Of a stretch of DNA of 64,000 nt, positions 43,000-52,225 are shown in pieces. Location: NCBI GenBank assembly GCA_028819215.1, contig JAPPMG010000096.1, positions 132,126-196,125 of the forward strand, read 5' to 3'. Origin of the DNA: Bryobacterales bacterium (lineage in GTDB: Bacteria; Acidobacteriota; Terriglobia; Bryobacterales; UBA6623). Each line of letters opens with the position of its first letter. Positions within the stretch are counted from its first letter, which is position 1. A program made the translations under genes and the position numbers. Below the pieces are notes generated by a model. It was not told where the DNA came from and ran no database searches. It saw nothing but the letters and a program-made list of their open reading frames with translations.

Positions 43000-44214
43000 A
43001 TGCGCGCCAGACTGGAAATCGACAAGCTGGTGTACGGCGGGGACGGGTTGGCGCGGCACGAGGACGGTGCGGTGTTCGTGCCGTTCGTGCTTCCAGGCGA
43101 GGAGGTGGACGCGGAACTGTCGAGGAAGTCCGCGGGAGTTCGGCGAGGCGTTGACACCGAATGGATCTCGCGCTCCGACCAGCGCAGCGAACCGCCCTGC
43201 CCGGTGTTTGCGAAGTGTGGCGGCTGTCACTACCAGCACATGCCGCATGATCTCGAGTGCTCCTACAAGGTCGGAATCTTGCGCGAGACGTTGAGCCGGA
43301 TCGGCGGAATCGACTGGGACGCCGACATTCCGACGGTGCGTTCTGAAGCGTTCGGCTATCGCAACCGGACGCAGATCCATTTCGCCCGCCAGGGCAGGAC
43401 TAGCCAGGCTGGATTCCTGGCGGCTCGTTCGCACCGCCTCGTCGCGTCGCACAATTGCGCCATCAACTCGCCCAAGCTCAACGAGCTGCATCGCGCCGTG
43501 GAGCGGATGGCGGCCGATCGCAGGTTTCCCTCCAGTCTCAAGACCATTGAGTTCTTTACCGACGAGGATCAGGTGCAGGTCAACCTTCCTCGTCGAGCCG
43601 GCCCGCTGCCGAAGCGCTTCTGGGCCAAGTCGGCCTCTGCCCTCGGCGTGGACGAGCCCGGCACGCCGCTGGACTATCGTTGCGGCGAGGACTCCTTTCA
43701 AGTCAGCGGCCGTTCGTTCTTCCAAGTCAACCGGTTTCTCGCCCATCGCTTGGCGGAGCTGGCAATTGGAACGGTGGAGGGTCGTCTGGCGATTGACCTC
43801 TACGCAGGCGTGGGTCTGTTCACGTTGCCCTTAGCCCGTCGATTCCGGGAGGTCGTTGCGGTGGACTCGGCTCCCTCGGCGATGCGCGACCTGCGTTTCA
43901 ACGCTCGCCGGGCGGGGTGCTCGGTTCGGGCCGTCCACTTGGACGTGGATGTGTTCTTGGACGGGTTCTCAGGCCAGCCGGACTTGATCGTGGCCGATCC
44001 GCCCCGGACCGGTCTTGGTGCCCCGGTTGTAAGCCAGATCGTGCGCCTGTGCCCTCCGCGGCTGCATCTGGTTTCGTGCGACCCCGCTACCTTGGCCCGT
44101 GACCTGAAGCTCCTGCTTGCCGCTGGATACGCCTTGCTGGAGCTGCAGATGGTCGACCTGTTCCCGCAGACATATCACATAGAGACGGTGGCAATCCTCG
44201 AGCGCAGGAGGTAG
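43000..44214 (+). CDS. rlmD: 23S rRNA (uracil-C5)-methyltransferase, RlmD/TrmA family
   Basis: This 404-residue S-adenosylmethionine-dependent RNA methylase has an N-terminal TRAM domain (RLEIDKLVYGGDGLARHEDG) and the iron-sulfur cysteines in CPVFAKCGGCHYQHM (Cys67, Cys73, Cys76). The SAM-binding core is DLYAGVGLFTLPLARRF, and the catalytic DPPRTG and SCDPATLARDL motifs are near the C-terminus. The cluster points to RlmD/RumA-type 23S rRNA methylation, but RlmC-like or TrmA-like specificity cannot be excluded. It is divergent from fabD across 244 bases. Confidence 0.88.
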   Translation: MRARLEIDKLVYGGDGLARHEDGAVFVPFVLPGEEVDAELSRKSAGVRRGVDTEWISRSDQRSEPPCPVFAKCGGCHYQHMPHDLECSYKVGILRETLSRIGGIDWDADIPTVRSEAFGYRNRTQIHFARQGRTSQAGFLAARSHRLVASHNCAINSPKLNELHRAVERMAADRRFPSSLKTIEFFTDEDQVQVNLPRRAGPLPKRFWAKSASALGVDEPGTPLDYRCGEDSFQVSGRSFFQVNRFLAHRLAELAIGTVEGRLAIDLYAGVGLFTLPLARRFREVVAVDSAPSAMRDLRFNARRAGCSVRAVHLDVDVFLDGFSGQPDLIVADPPRTGLGAPVVSQIVRLCPPRLHLVSCDPATLARDLKLLLAAGYALLELQMVDLFPQTYHIETVAILERRR

Positions 44215-44305
44215 GTGGCCTCGGAGCGTGCCTCTCGGGCGGCGCTTGATACGCGATAAGCTGTTACCAGATCGTGCCTTGCGCCGAAAGGAGCTTCGTA
44301 ACCCA

Positions 44306-45637
44306 ATGACCACTTCGCGCCGTTCTTTCCTGGCTACGGCTGCTGCCGGGAGTGCAGCGCCGATGACCGCGGCCTCCGCCAGCCGGATCCTTGGCGCCAA
44401 TGATCGCATTCGCCTCGGCCTGATCGGCTGCGGCGGCATGGGCCGGGGCGACCTGAATGACATGCTCAAGGCGGGCAAGACCCAGGCTGTCGCGCTGTGC
44501 GACGTCGACGAGTCCCAGATCGCCAAGACGCAAGAGAACGTCGTCGCGGACTATGAGCAGGGAGCGGAGCTGCGCACCGGCGATTTCCGGCGGGTGCTGG
44601 ATCGCGATGACATCGACGCAGTGATCGTCGCCACGCCAGACCATTGGCACGCCCTGCCAACCGTGGAGGCATGCAAGGCCGGCAAGGACGTGTATGTCGA
44701 GAAGCCCTTGGCGATCACCGTCTGGGAAGGGCGGCAGATGGTCACCGCGGCTCGCAAGCATGACCGCGTGGTGCAAATGGGCACCCAGCAGCGCTCCGGA
44801 GCGCAGTACCTAGCGGCCAAGGAATACATCGACAGTGGCAAGCTGGGAAGGGTCCGCTTGGTGCGCTGCTGGGCCTACTTGGACTGGAAGGGCGAGACTC
44901 CGCACCGGCCGGACGGCCCGGCACCCAGCGGCGTGGACTACGACATGTGGCTCGGACCGACCGAGTCGCGTCCGTACAACGCCAACCGCTTCCATTTCAG
45001 CTTCCGCTGGTACTGGGCCTACTCGGGCGGCCTGATGACTGACTGGGGGGCCCACATGATCGACATCGCCAATTGGTACATGGGCATCAAGTCACCGACA
45101 TCTGCAATGTCAGTAGGCGGCAAGTTCGCCTACCCCAAGGACGCGATGGAAACACCGGACACCCAGCAGGTGCTGTACGAGTTCCCCGAGTTCTCGATGG
45201 TGTGGGAACACGCCCTGGGCGTGGGGCGCGGCCCGGCAGATCGAGAGCACGGAGTCATGCTGCACGGCGAGAAGGGCATTCTGATCGTGGATCGCCGCGG
45301 CTGGGAGGTCTTGCCGGAGACGGACCGCATCGACAAGTCGGTTCGCGAGTACAAGGCTGCCGGAGTGCCGTGGCAGGCTTCTCGCCCGGACCGAGAGAAC
45401 ATGCATCTCGACCACGTCAAGAACTTCCTCGAGTGCATGCGCACGCGCGAGCGGCCGCGCTCCGATGTCGAGATCAGTCACGACTCGATGATCGGCTGCC
45501 ACCTGGGAAACGCTGCGGTGAGAACGGGGCGGCGCGTCTACTGGGACGTCGAGCACGAGCGGGTCGTCGACGATCCCGAGGCCGAAGCGATCATGTACAA
45601 ACGCCCGTATCGCAAGCCTTGGAAACTCGAGGCCTGA
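44306..45637 (+). CDS. Tat-exported Gfo/Idh/MocA family oxidoreductase
   Basis: The 443-residue enzyme begins with a twin-arginine signal (TSRRSFLATAAAGSAAPMTA). The Rossmann motif LGLIGCGGMGRGDL, the DAVIVATPDHWHALP loop and the EKPLAITVWEGRQM block that positions NAD(P) and the catalytic Lys follow. The second half is an alpha/beta substrate domain with WLGPTESRPYN and YWAYSGGLMTDWGAHMIDI, as in Tat-exported glycosidase-like or dehydrogenase members of acidobacteria and planctomycetes. It probably acts on sugars in the periplasm. AAAGGAG upstream supports the ATG at 44306. Confidence 0.9.
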   Translation: MTTSRRSFLATAAAGSAAPMTAASASRILGANDRIRLGLIGCGGMGRGDLNDMLKAGKTQAVALCDVDESQIAKTQENVVADYEQGAELRTGDFRRVLDRDDIDAVIVATPDHWHALPTVEACKAGKDVYVEKPLAITVWEGRQMVTAARKHDRVVQMGTQQRSGAQYLAAKEYIDSGKLGRVRLVRCWAYLDWKGETPHRPDGPAPSGVDYDMWLGPTESRPYNANRFHFSFRWYWAYSGGLMTDWGAHMIDIANWYMGIKSPTSAMSVGGKFAYPKDAMETPDTQQVLYEFPEFSMVWEHALGVGRGPADREHGVMLHGEKGILIVDRRGWEVLPETDRIDKSVREYKAAGVPWQASRPDRENMHLDHVKNFLECMRTRERPRSDVEISHDSMIGCHLGNAAVRTGRRVYWDVEHERVVDDPEAEAIMYKRPYRKPWKLEA

Positions 45638-45940
45638 GCTTCGAAGACTGCATGCCTCGCTCACCCCGTGTTAGGGCCGCATAGCGGGCAGCTGCGGGCG
45701 GCTGATTCCATGAGGAATTCCCCCCCCGCTGCTGCCAAATAGAGCTCTGGAGCCGGGGACTTGGGTGCCGTCCACGGGATCCTATACTCTTTTCGACACA
45801 GCCGCTGCGCAGCGTGGTAGAATCTTACCGTGCAGCTGGTGGGGTCATCCCAGCTGAAGTACGAAGGGAATGTGAGAGATACGCTCTTGCACGCAGGCCG
45901 AGCACGTCCTGCGTGGATGGCGTAGCTCCAAGGAGCAGCC
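45638..45940 (+). other. Intergenic leader of the Oar-like receptor
   Basis: There is no gene here. A weak promoter candidate is TCGACA (45794-45799) and TAGAAT (45819-45824), but the spacing is 19 bases. AAGGAG just upstream of the ATG at 45941 is a good ribosome-binding site. The GC-rich palindromic patches are too short to call a terminator. Confidence 0.4.
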
Positions 45941-48900
45941 ATGAATGTTTGGAAGCAGAGCGCACTCGTCCTAGCGGCGCTGGTATTGATGCTGGCCCCG
46001 GCAGGCGTTGATGCGCAGACCACGAACGCTGCGATCGTTGGAGATGTCTCCGATGAGAGCGGTGCCTTGGTGCCGGGAGCCAACGTGACGGTCACGAACC
46101 TCAGCACTGGGGTCCAGAGGGAGATTTCGACGAACGAGCGCGGGGCCTACCGCGTGTACCCAGTGCAGCCCGGCACCTACGATGTAGCTGCCTCAAGCGA
46201 AGGGTTCAAGACGCGAGTGCGTGCCGGCATCGTCGTCGAGGTTGCGGCAACGGTCAAGGTCGATCTATCGCTCGAACTCGGCCAGGTGACGGAGACGGTG
46301 GAGGTCACAGGTCAGGTGCCTGTTCTTCAGACACAGGATGCGTCTGTCGGTGGGACCGTGAACACGACCGAGATCGAGCGCATTCCGGTCAACGGGCGCA
46401 ACTATACCCGCCTGATCCTGATGATGCCGGGCACCAGCGGGATGACCTACAGCCAGTCCAGGGGCACGCAATCCGGGACGTTCCTGATCTCGGTCAACGG
46501 TGCCCGTCCGCAAGACAACAACTTCACGATGGACGGCGTTGACAACAACATGATGATGATGAACTCTCCCGGCGGCTCTCCGCCGATGGACGCCATCCAA
46601 GAATTCCGGGTCGCAACCAACAACAATGCAGAATTCGGGCGGTCCATGGGCGCCAACGTCAACATCGCGATCAAGTCGGGTTCCCGGGACCTGCACGGTT
46701 CCGCGTACTGGTACATGCGCAACGACATGTTCGATGCGAACAGTTTCTTCGCCAATCGAAGCGGGACTGGCAAGGTGGATTTCAGCCAGAACCAGTACGG
46801 CGCAGCTATCGGCGGCTACGTCCCCGGGTTACGCAATAGCACGTTCTGGTTCGTGAACTACGAGGGCTATAGCTTTACGCGTGGCAGCAACGCATTCGCG
46901 AATTTCCCCACCGAGCTTCAGCGCAGGGGAGATTTCTCCGAGTTGGCCCAGAACATCTACGACCCGTTTACCGGACGGCCAGATGCCGATGGGAACATTC
47001 AACGGGACTTGTTCGCCAACAACAGCATCCCTCAGTCGATGCATCATCCAGCCATCACGACGTTCCTCGACATCATGATTCCGCTGCCGACCATAGCAGG
47101 GAAGCTGAGTCAGAACTACGTCAACACCGAATCTTCCAGGAACGACCGCGACTTCATCGTCATGCGGGGCGATCACCAAGCGGGCGAGAAGAACACGTTC
47201 AACGTCCGCTACTTGCACCAAAACGTCGGCACGTTTTCGCCGAGTTCGAATCCCCACCTGTCCCGCGAGAACGATTTCGACGTCCGCAATCTTTCAGCCC
47301 AATGGACTAGGCTACTCAGCGCGGCTTCGATTCTCGAAGTCCGATTCGGCTACAACGCACCTTGGAACCCCAACTGCACGCTGAACTCGGCGATCGACCG
47401 CCCCGAGTTCTTGGATCGAACCGGCATCCAGATGTTCCAGCGCGATGTGCTGTGCTCGCCAATTCCCAACATGAGTTCCGAAGGCGAGTTCAGCGCCGGT
47501 GGAGGCGGTACGAATACCGGCGACAAGGTCTGGCAGTTCATTTCCAACTATTCGACCCAAGCCGGGAACCACTCGATCAAGTTCGGCGTCAACTACAGCC
47601 GTCGCCACTTCTATACCAACACGTCCAACCCGATGAACGGGAACCTATGGTTCAACGGCGAGCTGACGTCGCTCTACAGCGATCCGACTTCCGGATTCAG
47701 CACGGCTTCGATGCTGCTGGGGACTCCCAGACAGTTCCGGCGTTCAACTGGCGAAACGATCACCAACGGTCGCATAAACGCGTGGCAGTTCTTCGTCCAG
47801 GACGACTGGCGCGTGACCCCCAAACTCACCGTCAACTTGGGGATGCGGTACGAGTACAACAACCCTCCCTACGACACGTCCGACCAGCTGGGCAACCTTT
47901 GGGTGACGCCTAATCCAGTGACCGGAAATCTCGGACGGCTCATGTGGGCCACGGTCAACCCTGAGGTCGACCCGGAAACCGGCGAGCGAAATCAGCCTGC
48001 GAGATGGTTGGGAACCACTCGGTCGCTGATGTTCCCGGACCGCAACAACATCGGGCCCCGTGCGGGAATTGCGTACCAGATCGACAACAAGACAGTTGTA
48101 CGCACTGGCATCGGTGCCTTCTACAACTCGACCTTCGTTCAGGAGTTGCAGGACTTGCGCAAGTTCTGGCCGTACACGCCCCAGCAGGTCGCGACCGTAA
48201 ACACGATCACCACGGACGCGCCGGTTCCGACCTTCTTCGCCGACAATCCCGGCCCGTCCTACTCTTCGACGGCTGCCATCGGAGGCTGGCCACAGTCACC
48301 GACCAACCGCTCGCCATACTCGATCCAGTGGAACTTCTTCATCCAGCGCGAGCTGGTCGAGCAGCTCTCCCTCAATGTTGGATATGTCGGTTCCACGAGC
48401 AAGAAGCAGATCGGCTATACCGCGATCAACACACCGCTAACCCCGGGTCCGGGAGCGATCCAGCCGCGTCGGTTCATGCCCGATTTCGGGAACGTGGACG
48501 GCGGAGCGAATCGCTTCGCCGGAGAATACAACTCCTTGCAGGTGGAACTGAACAAGCGCTTCGGCCGGGGCCTCGGATTCCGCATGAACTACACCTGGTC
48601 CAAGGCAATGGACGAGCAGTCTTCCCTAGCCGAGTGGAAGACCCAGGATCCGTTCAACATCCGCAACGACTGGTCGCGCTCGAGCTGGGATCTTCAGCAC
48701 GTGTTCCAGATCGCATACCAGTGGGACCTGCCATTCGGCCAGGGCCGACGCTGGGGCGGCGACTGGGGCGGCGCCGCTAATGCCCTGCTCGGCGGATGGG
48801 CACTTGAAGGGTTCACACGGTTCAATACCGGTCCTCCGGTCAACGTGCGGTCTGGCCGCGACATCGCGAATGTCGGGCGTTCCTACCAGCGACCCGACGT

Positions 48901-49240
48901 GACCTGCGACCCGAATACCGGACCGAAGACCGCCGAGCAGTGGTACAACGTCGACTGTTTCCAATTCCCGCAGCAGTATACATACGGGAATGCGGGGGCG
49001 TTTATCGTTGAGGCGCAGGGAATCAATGCTTGGGATGTTTCGGTCGCCAAGCACTTCGACTTCACAGAGAGCCAGCGGATGACGTTCCGTGCGGAATTCT
49101 TCAACATGTTCAACACGACGCATTTCCGCAAGCCTGGCAACCGGATTTACGACACGCTGGCTTCGGGCTCTGTCGCGAGGATCTTCGGCCTGCAGGTCGC
49201 GCCTCGACAGATTCAGCTCGTTCTGCGGTACGAGTTCTAG
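45941..49240 (+). CDS. Oar-like TonB-dependent receptor with carboxypeptidase-regulatory domain
   Basis: This 1099-residue outer-membrane protein has a Sec signal ending near AGVDA-QTT, then a carboxypeptidase-regulatory domain (AAIVGDVSDESGALVPGANV to VDLSLELGQ, about 30-110). The plug contains ERIPVNGRNYTRLILMMPG, NGARPQDNNFTMDGVDNN and DAIQEFRVATNNNAEFGRSM. The rest is a large beta barrel ending PRQIQLVLRYEF with the terminal Phe. This Oar-type family, abundant in acidobacteria, imports large oligomeric substrates, often polysaccharides or peptides. It is monocistronic, with a terminator downstream. Substrate is unknown, but adjacent sulfatases make a sulfated polymer plausible. Confidence 0.93.
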   Translation: MNVWKQSALVLAALVLMLAPAGVDAQTTNAAIVGDVSDESGALVPGANVTVTNLSTGVQREISTNERGAYRVYPVQPGTYDVAASSEGFKTRVRAGIVVEVAATVKVDLSLELGQVTETVEVTGQVPVLQTQDASVGGTVNTTEIERIPVNGRNYTRLILMMPGTSGMTYSQSRGTQSGTFLISVNGARPQDNNFTMDGVDNNMMMMNSPGGSPPMDAIQEFRVATNNNAEFGRSMGANVNIAIKSGSRDLHGSAYWYMRNDMFDANSFFANRSGTGKVDFSQNQYGAAIGGYVPGLRNSTFWFVNYEGYSFTRGSNAFANFPTELQRRGDFSELAQNIYDPFTGRPDADGNIQRDLFANNSIPQSMHHPAITTFLDIMIPLPTIAGKLSQNYVNTESSRNDRDFIVMRGDHQAGEKNTFNVRYLHQNVGTFSPSSNPHLSRENDFDVRNLSAQWTRLLSAASILEVRFGYNAPWNPNCTLNSAIDRPEFLDRTGIQMFQRDVLCSPIPNMSSEGEFSAGGGGTNTGDKVWQFISNYSTQAGNHSIKFGVNYSRRHFYTNTSNPMNGNLWFNGELTSLYSDPTSGFSTASMLLGTPRQFRRSTGETITNGRINAWQFFVQDDWRVTPKLTVNLGMRYEYNNPPYDTSDQLGNLWVTPNPVTGNLGRLMWATVNPEVDPETGERNQPARWLGTTRSLMFPDRNNIGPRAGIAYQIDNKTVVRTGIGAFYNSTFVQELQDLRKFWPYTPQQVATVNTITTDAPVPTFFADNPGPSYSSTAAIGGWPQSPTNRSPYSIQWNFFIQRELVEQLSLNVGYVGSTSKKQIGYTAINTPLTPGPGAIQPRRFMPDFGNVDGGANRFAGEYNSLQVELNKRFGRGLGFRMNYTWSKAMDEQSSLAEWKTQDPFNIRNDWSRSSWDLQHVFQIAYQWDLPFGQGRRWGGDWGGAANALLGGWALEGFTRFNTGPPVNVRSGRDIANVGRSYQRPDVTCDPNTGPKTAEQWYNVDCFQFPQQYTYGNAGAFIVEAQGINAWDVSVAKHFDFTESQRMTFRAEFFNMFNTTHFRKPGNRIYDTLASGSVARIFGLQVAPRQIQLVLRYEF

Positions 49241-49271
49241 CGAACGACCGCCTCGGAACGCGATCAATCAC

Positions 49272-49301
49272 GAGCCCCGTCGGCGAGAGTCGGCGGGGCT
49301 C
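49272..49301 (+). terminator. Rho-independent-type terminator after the Oar-like receptor
   Basis: GAGCCCCG (49272-49279) pairs with CGGGGCTC (49294-49301) around a 14-base loop, followed by the pyrimidine-rich TTCTCCGTCCTT. It lies 31 bases after the receptor stop codon. Confidence 0.7.
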
Positions 49302-49478
49302 TTCTCCGTCCTTATGCGCGGGGAGTGCGCCGACGAGAAGCCAGCTGAATGCATCCGTGCTGGGAGTCGGCTCCGGACTTGTCTTAGCCGGTGTCAGTGA
49401 AATGCTGGCCACGTGCGCTTTGCCCGGACGCTCAGGCACCACGCAAGGCTGCCCCGTTGATACAAGCCGACGAAGCTG

Positions 49479-50350
49479 CTAGTCGACATAGCTATAGCGT
49501 TCGTCGAGGCCGAGCGCCTCGATCGCATCTGGGCTTGGCTCGGGCCTCAAATCGCTCTCCTTGAAGTATTGAGCCCGCTCCCATTTCATCGGGCCACCGA
49601 CCTCGAGCGGATCGGCGGTACTGCGAAGGTAGTCCTGCAACCGGGCGGACAGGTCTGCCCGGGTCGATTCGTAGGCGGGATCCATGGCCACGTTATTCAT
49701 CTGATACGGGTCGGTCGCGAGATCGTAGAGCTCTTCGGCCGGCCGCTTTGCGAACGCGAGATCGAACAGAGATCGATGCTCGGGGTCGTCGGGCCGCTGC
49801 AAGAGGAACATCTTCGTTGGGGAGGGGAGTTGGAGCATGCGAGCGTCCGCGTCTCCATAGAGCGGGGGATCTCCCGTTGGCCACAGCTCCTGCGTGTAGT
49901 CTCGGATCTATAGGTGGCCGCGCGTCCGCAGCGCCCTCGCTGGATATCCCGGGCCCCCTGTCTGATGAACGCATGCCGCTCCGTGGCGGTTACAGAAAAC
50001 GAGCACTGCGGATCGACGAGTCCATGCTGGTTCGAAGCTAGGATCGGTACAAAGCTGCTCGCCGTCATGTCTTCGGGAATGGGCAAGCCTACCAAGTCGA
50101 GGATCGTCGGCGCGAAATCGGTCAAGCTGGCAAAGTCTTCCATCGCCCGGCCGCCTGGAATCCGCTGCGGCATCGAGACGATCAGAGGAAGGCGCGCGCT
50201 CGAATCGTATAGGTTTACCAGCCCCCGCGGGATTCGCCTGCCGTTGTCGCTGACGACGATGACAGCAGTGTCATCTGTCGCCCGCACAGCGAGATTCCGA
50301 GTCGGTCCTCCGGCCCCATGTATTCGAGTTGGAGAATCGCCATGCGGAGT
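49479..50350 (-). pseudogene. Truncated, frameshifted duplicate of a sulfatase
   Basis: The last 119 codons (49479-49838) match the C-terminus of the intact sulfatase at 52226-53791 with 11 differences in 119 residues. Upstream, TDDTAVIVVSDNG, LPLIVSMPQRIPGGR and ILDLVGLPIPEDMTASSFVP continue the alignment in another frame. A single-base loss in the codons equivalent to RQGGPGYP shifts the frame, and a TAG replaces the Tyr codon of the HLYIR segment (near 49908). Homology fades above about 50350; the signal peptide, metal-binding N-terminus and formylglycine motif are missing. The stop-proximal flank (CTGCTAGTCGACATAGCT) is also shared with the intact copy. Confidence 0.88.
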
Positions 50351-50572
50351 CGGCTCGCTTCTCTGCCAACGCTGCTTCCGCGTGTGTCCGCAACCACGCC
50401 TAGGTCTGCGCCTATCGGTGCCCGGAGCCAGCTGACACAGGAGCTGGGGGCGCTGCCCTATGCGATTCCAGCCAGATCCGTCGGGACAGGTTGACACAGC
50501 GGCGAGGTTTTACCGGCTCTTCACGAACCTGACGGCCGGGTTGGGGTTAACTGTAGGGAGGGATTGCTTGCA

Positions 50573-52120
50573 ATGAACCGTTCGCGCTTCACCGTCGTGA
50601 CCTTGGCATTGGCCGCCTCGACAACGGTCGGCATGGCCCAGTCGCAGAGGCCGATGCCGCTCGGACCGGGAGATCCTTTCCCGGCGGTGGAGGTCTACGA
50701 TGCGGCCGGCAAGCCATTCAACACGAAGAGCCTGACAGGGCAGTATACGGTCCTCGTCAACGGGTGCTTGACTTGACCGCCCTTCATTCGTAACGTCCCC
50801 AGGTTGGAGACGGTCTATCGCGACTACGCGCCCAAGGGTGTCCGGTTCTTGTACCTCTACAAAGCGCTGGCGCACCCTGAACTGAACGGCTACGTCAACC
50901 CGATCACCCTCGAGGAGCGCCTAATGCACGTCGAGGAGGCCAAGCGAGTCTTGGGGTCAGAGATCGCTTGGATTGCCGACAATATGGCGAATGAGTTGAA
51001 GCATGCGCTCGGAAACCGCCAGAACTCCGAATACGTGCTCGATCCCAAGGGCCGGATTCTGAGGGCTCGCGCCTGGAGCGACCCGGATCAGTTGCGGAGG
51101 GATCTAGCAGAATTCCTCGGGCCGGTTGAAAACCCGACCGAGGTATCGGACCTGAACATGGAGATCATGCCGGCTCCGGAGCATGCCAAGACCGGTGTGG
51201 TTCCCCGGATCGACAAGCCAGGCACCTATCGCACTCTAATATCACGACCTCAGCTTGCGAAGACAGACGAGCCGTTCTATACCAAGCTGCGTGCAGAGGC
51301 CGACCGGGATCTGCTCCGGTCAGGCGCGGGGAAGCTCTATCTGGCCTTCCTTCTAGACCCGCTTCACGGCGTGCATTGGAACAACTTGGCACCGGCGATG
51401 GAGGTGGAACTCTCGGCCTCCGAGGGAGTGACGATCACTCCGGCAAAGCTGCAGGGACCGAAGATTGAGGAAGATGCCGATGCGGACCCCCGCGAATTCC
51501 TCGTTCACGTGAAGCGTGGAGATTCGCAACAGCCACTGAAGATGAAATTCCGTTACTTTGCTTGCACGGACACGTGGTGCAGGCCAGTCACCCAAGAGTA
51601 CTTGATTACCTGGGAGGTAGACCGCGATGCCGGGCGCGTCAGAGCGGGCAGGATGGATTTCAACCGCACGGGGCCAGGCCAGGGCCCAAGAGGGCGTCCC
51701 GGACAGGCCGGTGGCCCAAGAGGGGCGGGCGTCGGCGTCGGCTCGCAGCAGTTCGTAGAGCGACTCTTGTCTAGGGACACGGATGGAGACGATCGGTTGA
51801 CTCCCGAGGAACTTCCCGAACAAATGCGACGGAATTTTGACCGCATGGACAGGGATGGCGATGGCCATCTCGGACCGTCGGAGATCCAAGCCATGATGCA
51901 GCGGGACGTCGGGCGCAACAGACCTCCGAGAGGCCTTGGCGGCTTGGCACGGTGGGACTCCGATGGAGACGGCCAGCTCAGCCTCGAGGAAGTCCCGCCG
52001 CAAATTGAGCGGCGCTTCGGTCAACTCGACACCAACCGCGACGGGCTCTTGGATCAGGCAGAGCTCTCTGTGATGCGCGGCCGCGGGCGTGCCCCCGCTG
52101 GCCGCCGAAACGGCAACTAG
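50573..52120 (+). CDS. Predicted selenoprotein: secreted deiodinase-like redoxin with DsbD-alpha-like domain and EF-hands
   Basis: Conventional translation stops at TGA 50774-50776, but the same frame continues without interruption to 52120, giving 515 residues if TGA encodes selenocysteine 68. The N-terminus is a Sec signal (RFTVVTLALAASTTVGMA), then redoxin sequence LGPGDPFPAVEVYDAAGKPF. The active site is Gly64-Cys65-Leu-Thr-Sec68-Pro-Pro-Phe, matching the CTUPPF core of iodothyronine deiodinases. RDYAPKGVRFLYLYKALAHP and EYVLDPKGRILRARAW complete the thioredoxin-like fold. Residues about 195-350 resemble a DsbD-alpha domain with Cys331-x4-Cys336. Four EF-hands begin at Asp402, Asp426, Asp462 and Asp486. 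A GGGAGG site precedes ATG 50573. A broken gene is the alternative, but the hairpin and motif argue against it. Confidence 0.85.
50794..50812 (+). promoter_or_regulatory. Candidate bacterial SECIS hairpin
   Basis: The sequence CGTCCCCAGGTTGGAGACG folds with CGTC/GACG and CCA/TGG stems separated by one C-A mismatch and a GGT apical loop. The loop lies about 25 bases after the in-frame TGA, inside the 16-37 base range known for bacterial SECIS elements bound by SelB, and it begins with the guanines expected in such loops. Confidence 0.65.
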
Positions 52121-52225
52121 GCGGAAGTGCTGCTTCTGCGAGAAGCCAGTCGATACGCCGATTACTCTCCCGAGCGACTCGTTGCACGACCACAGGCGCG
52201 TGAATGATGCACTTCGAGGAGCCTG

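Noticed and set aside
49905..49910. TAG in the sulfatase duplicate as recoded pyrrolysine
   Set aside because: The intact paralogue has Tyr at this codon and the copy also carries a frameshift and lacks its 5' half.
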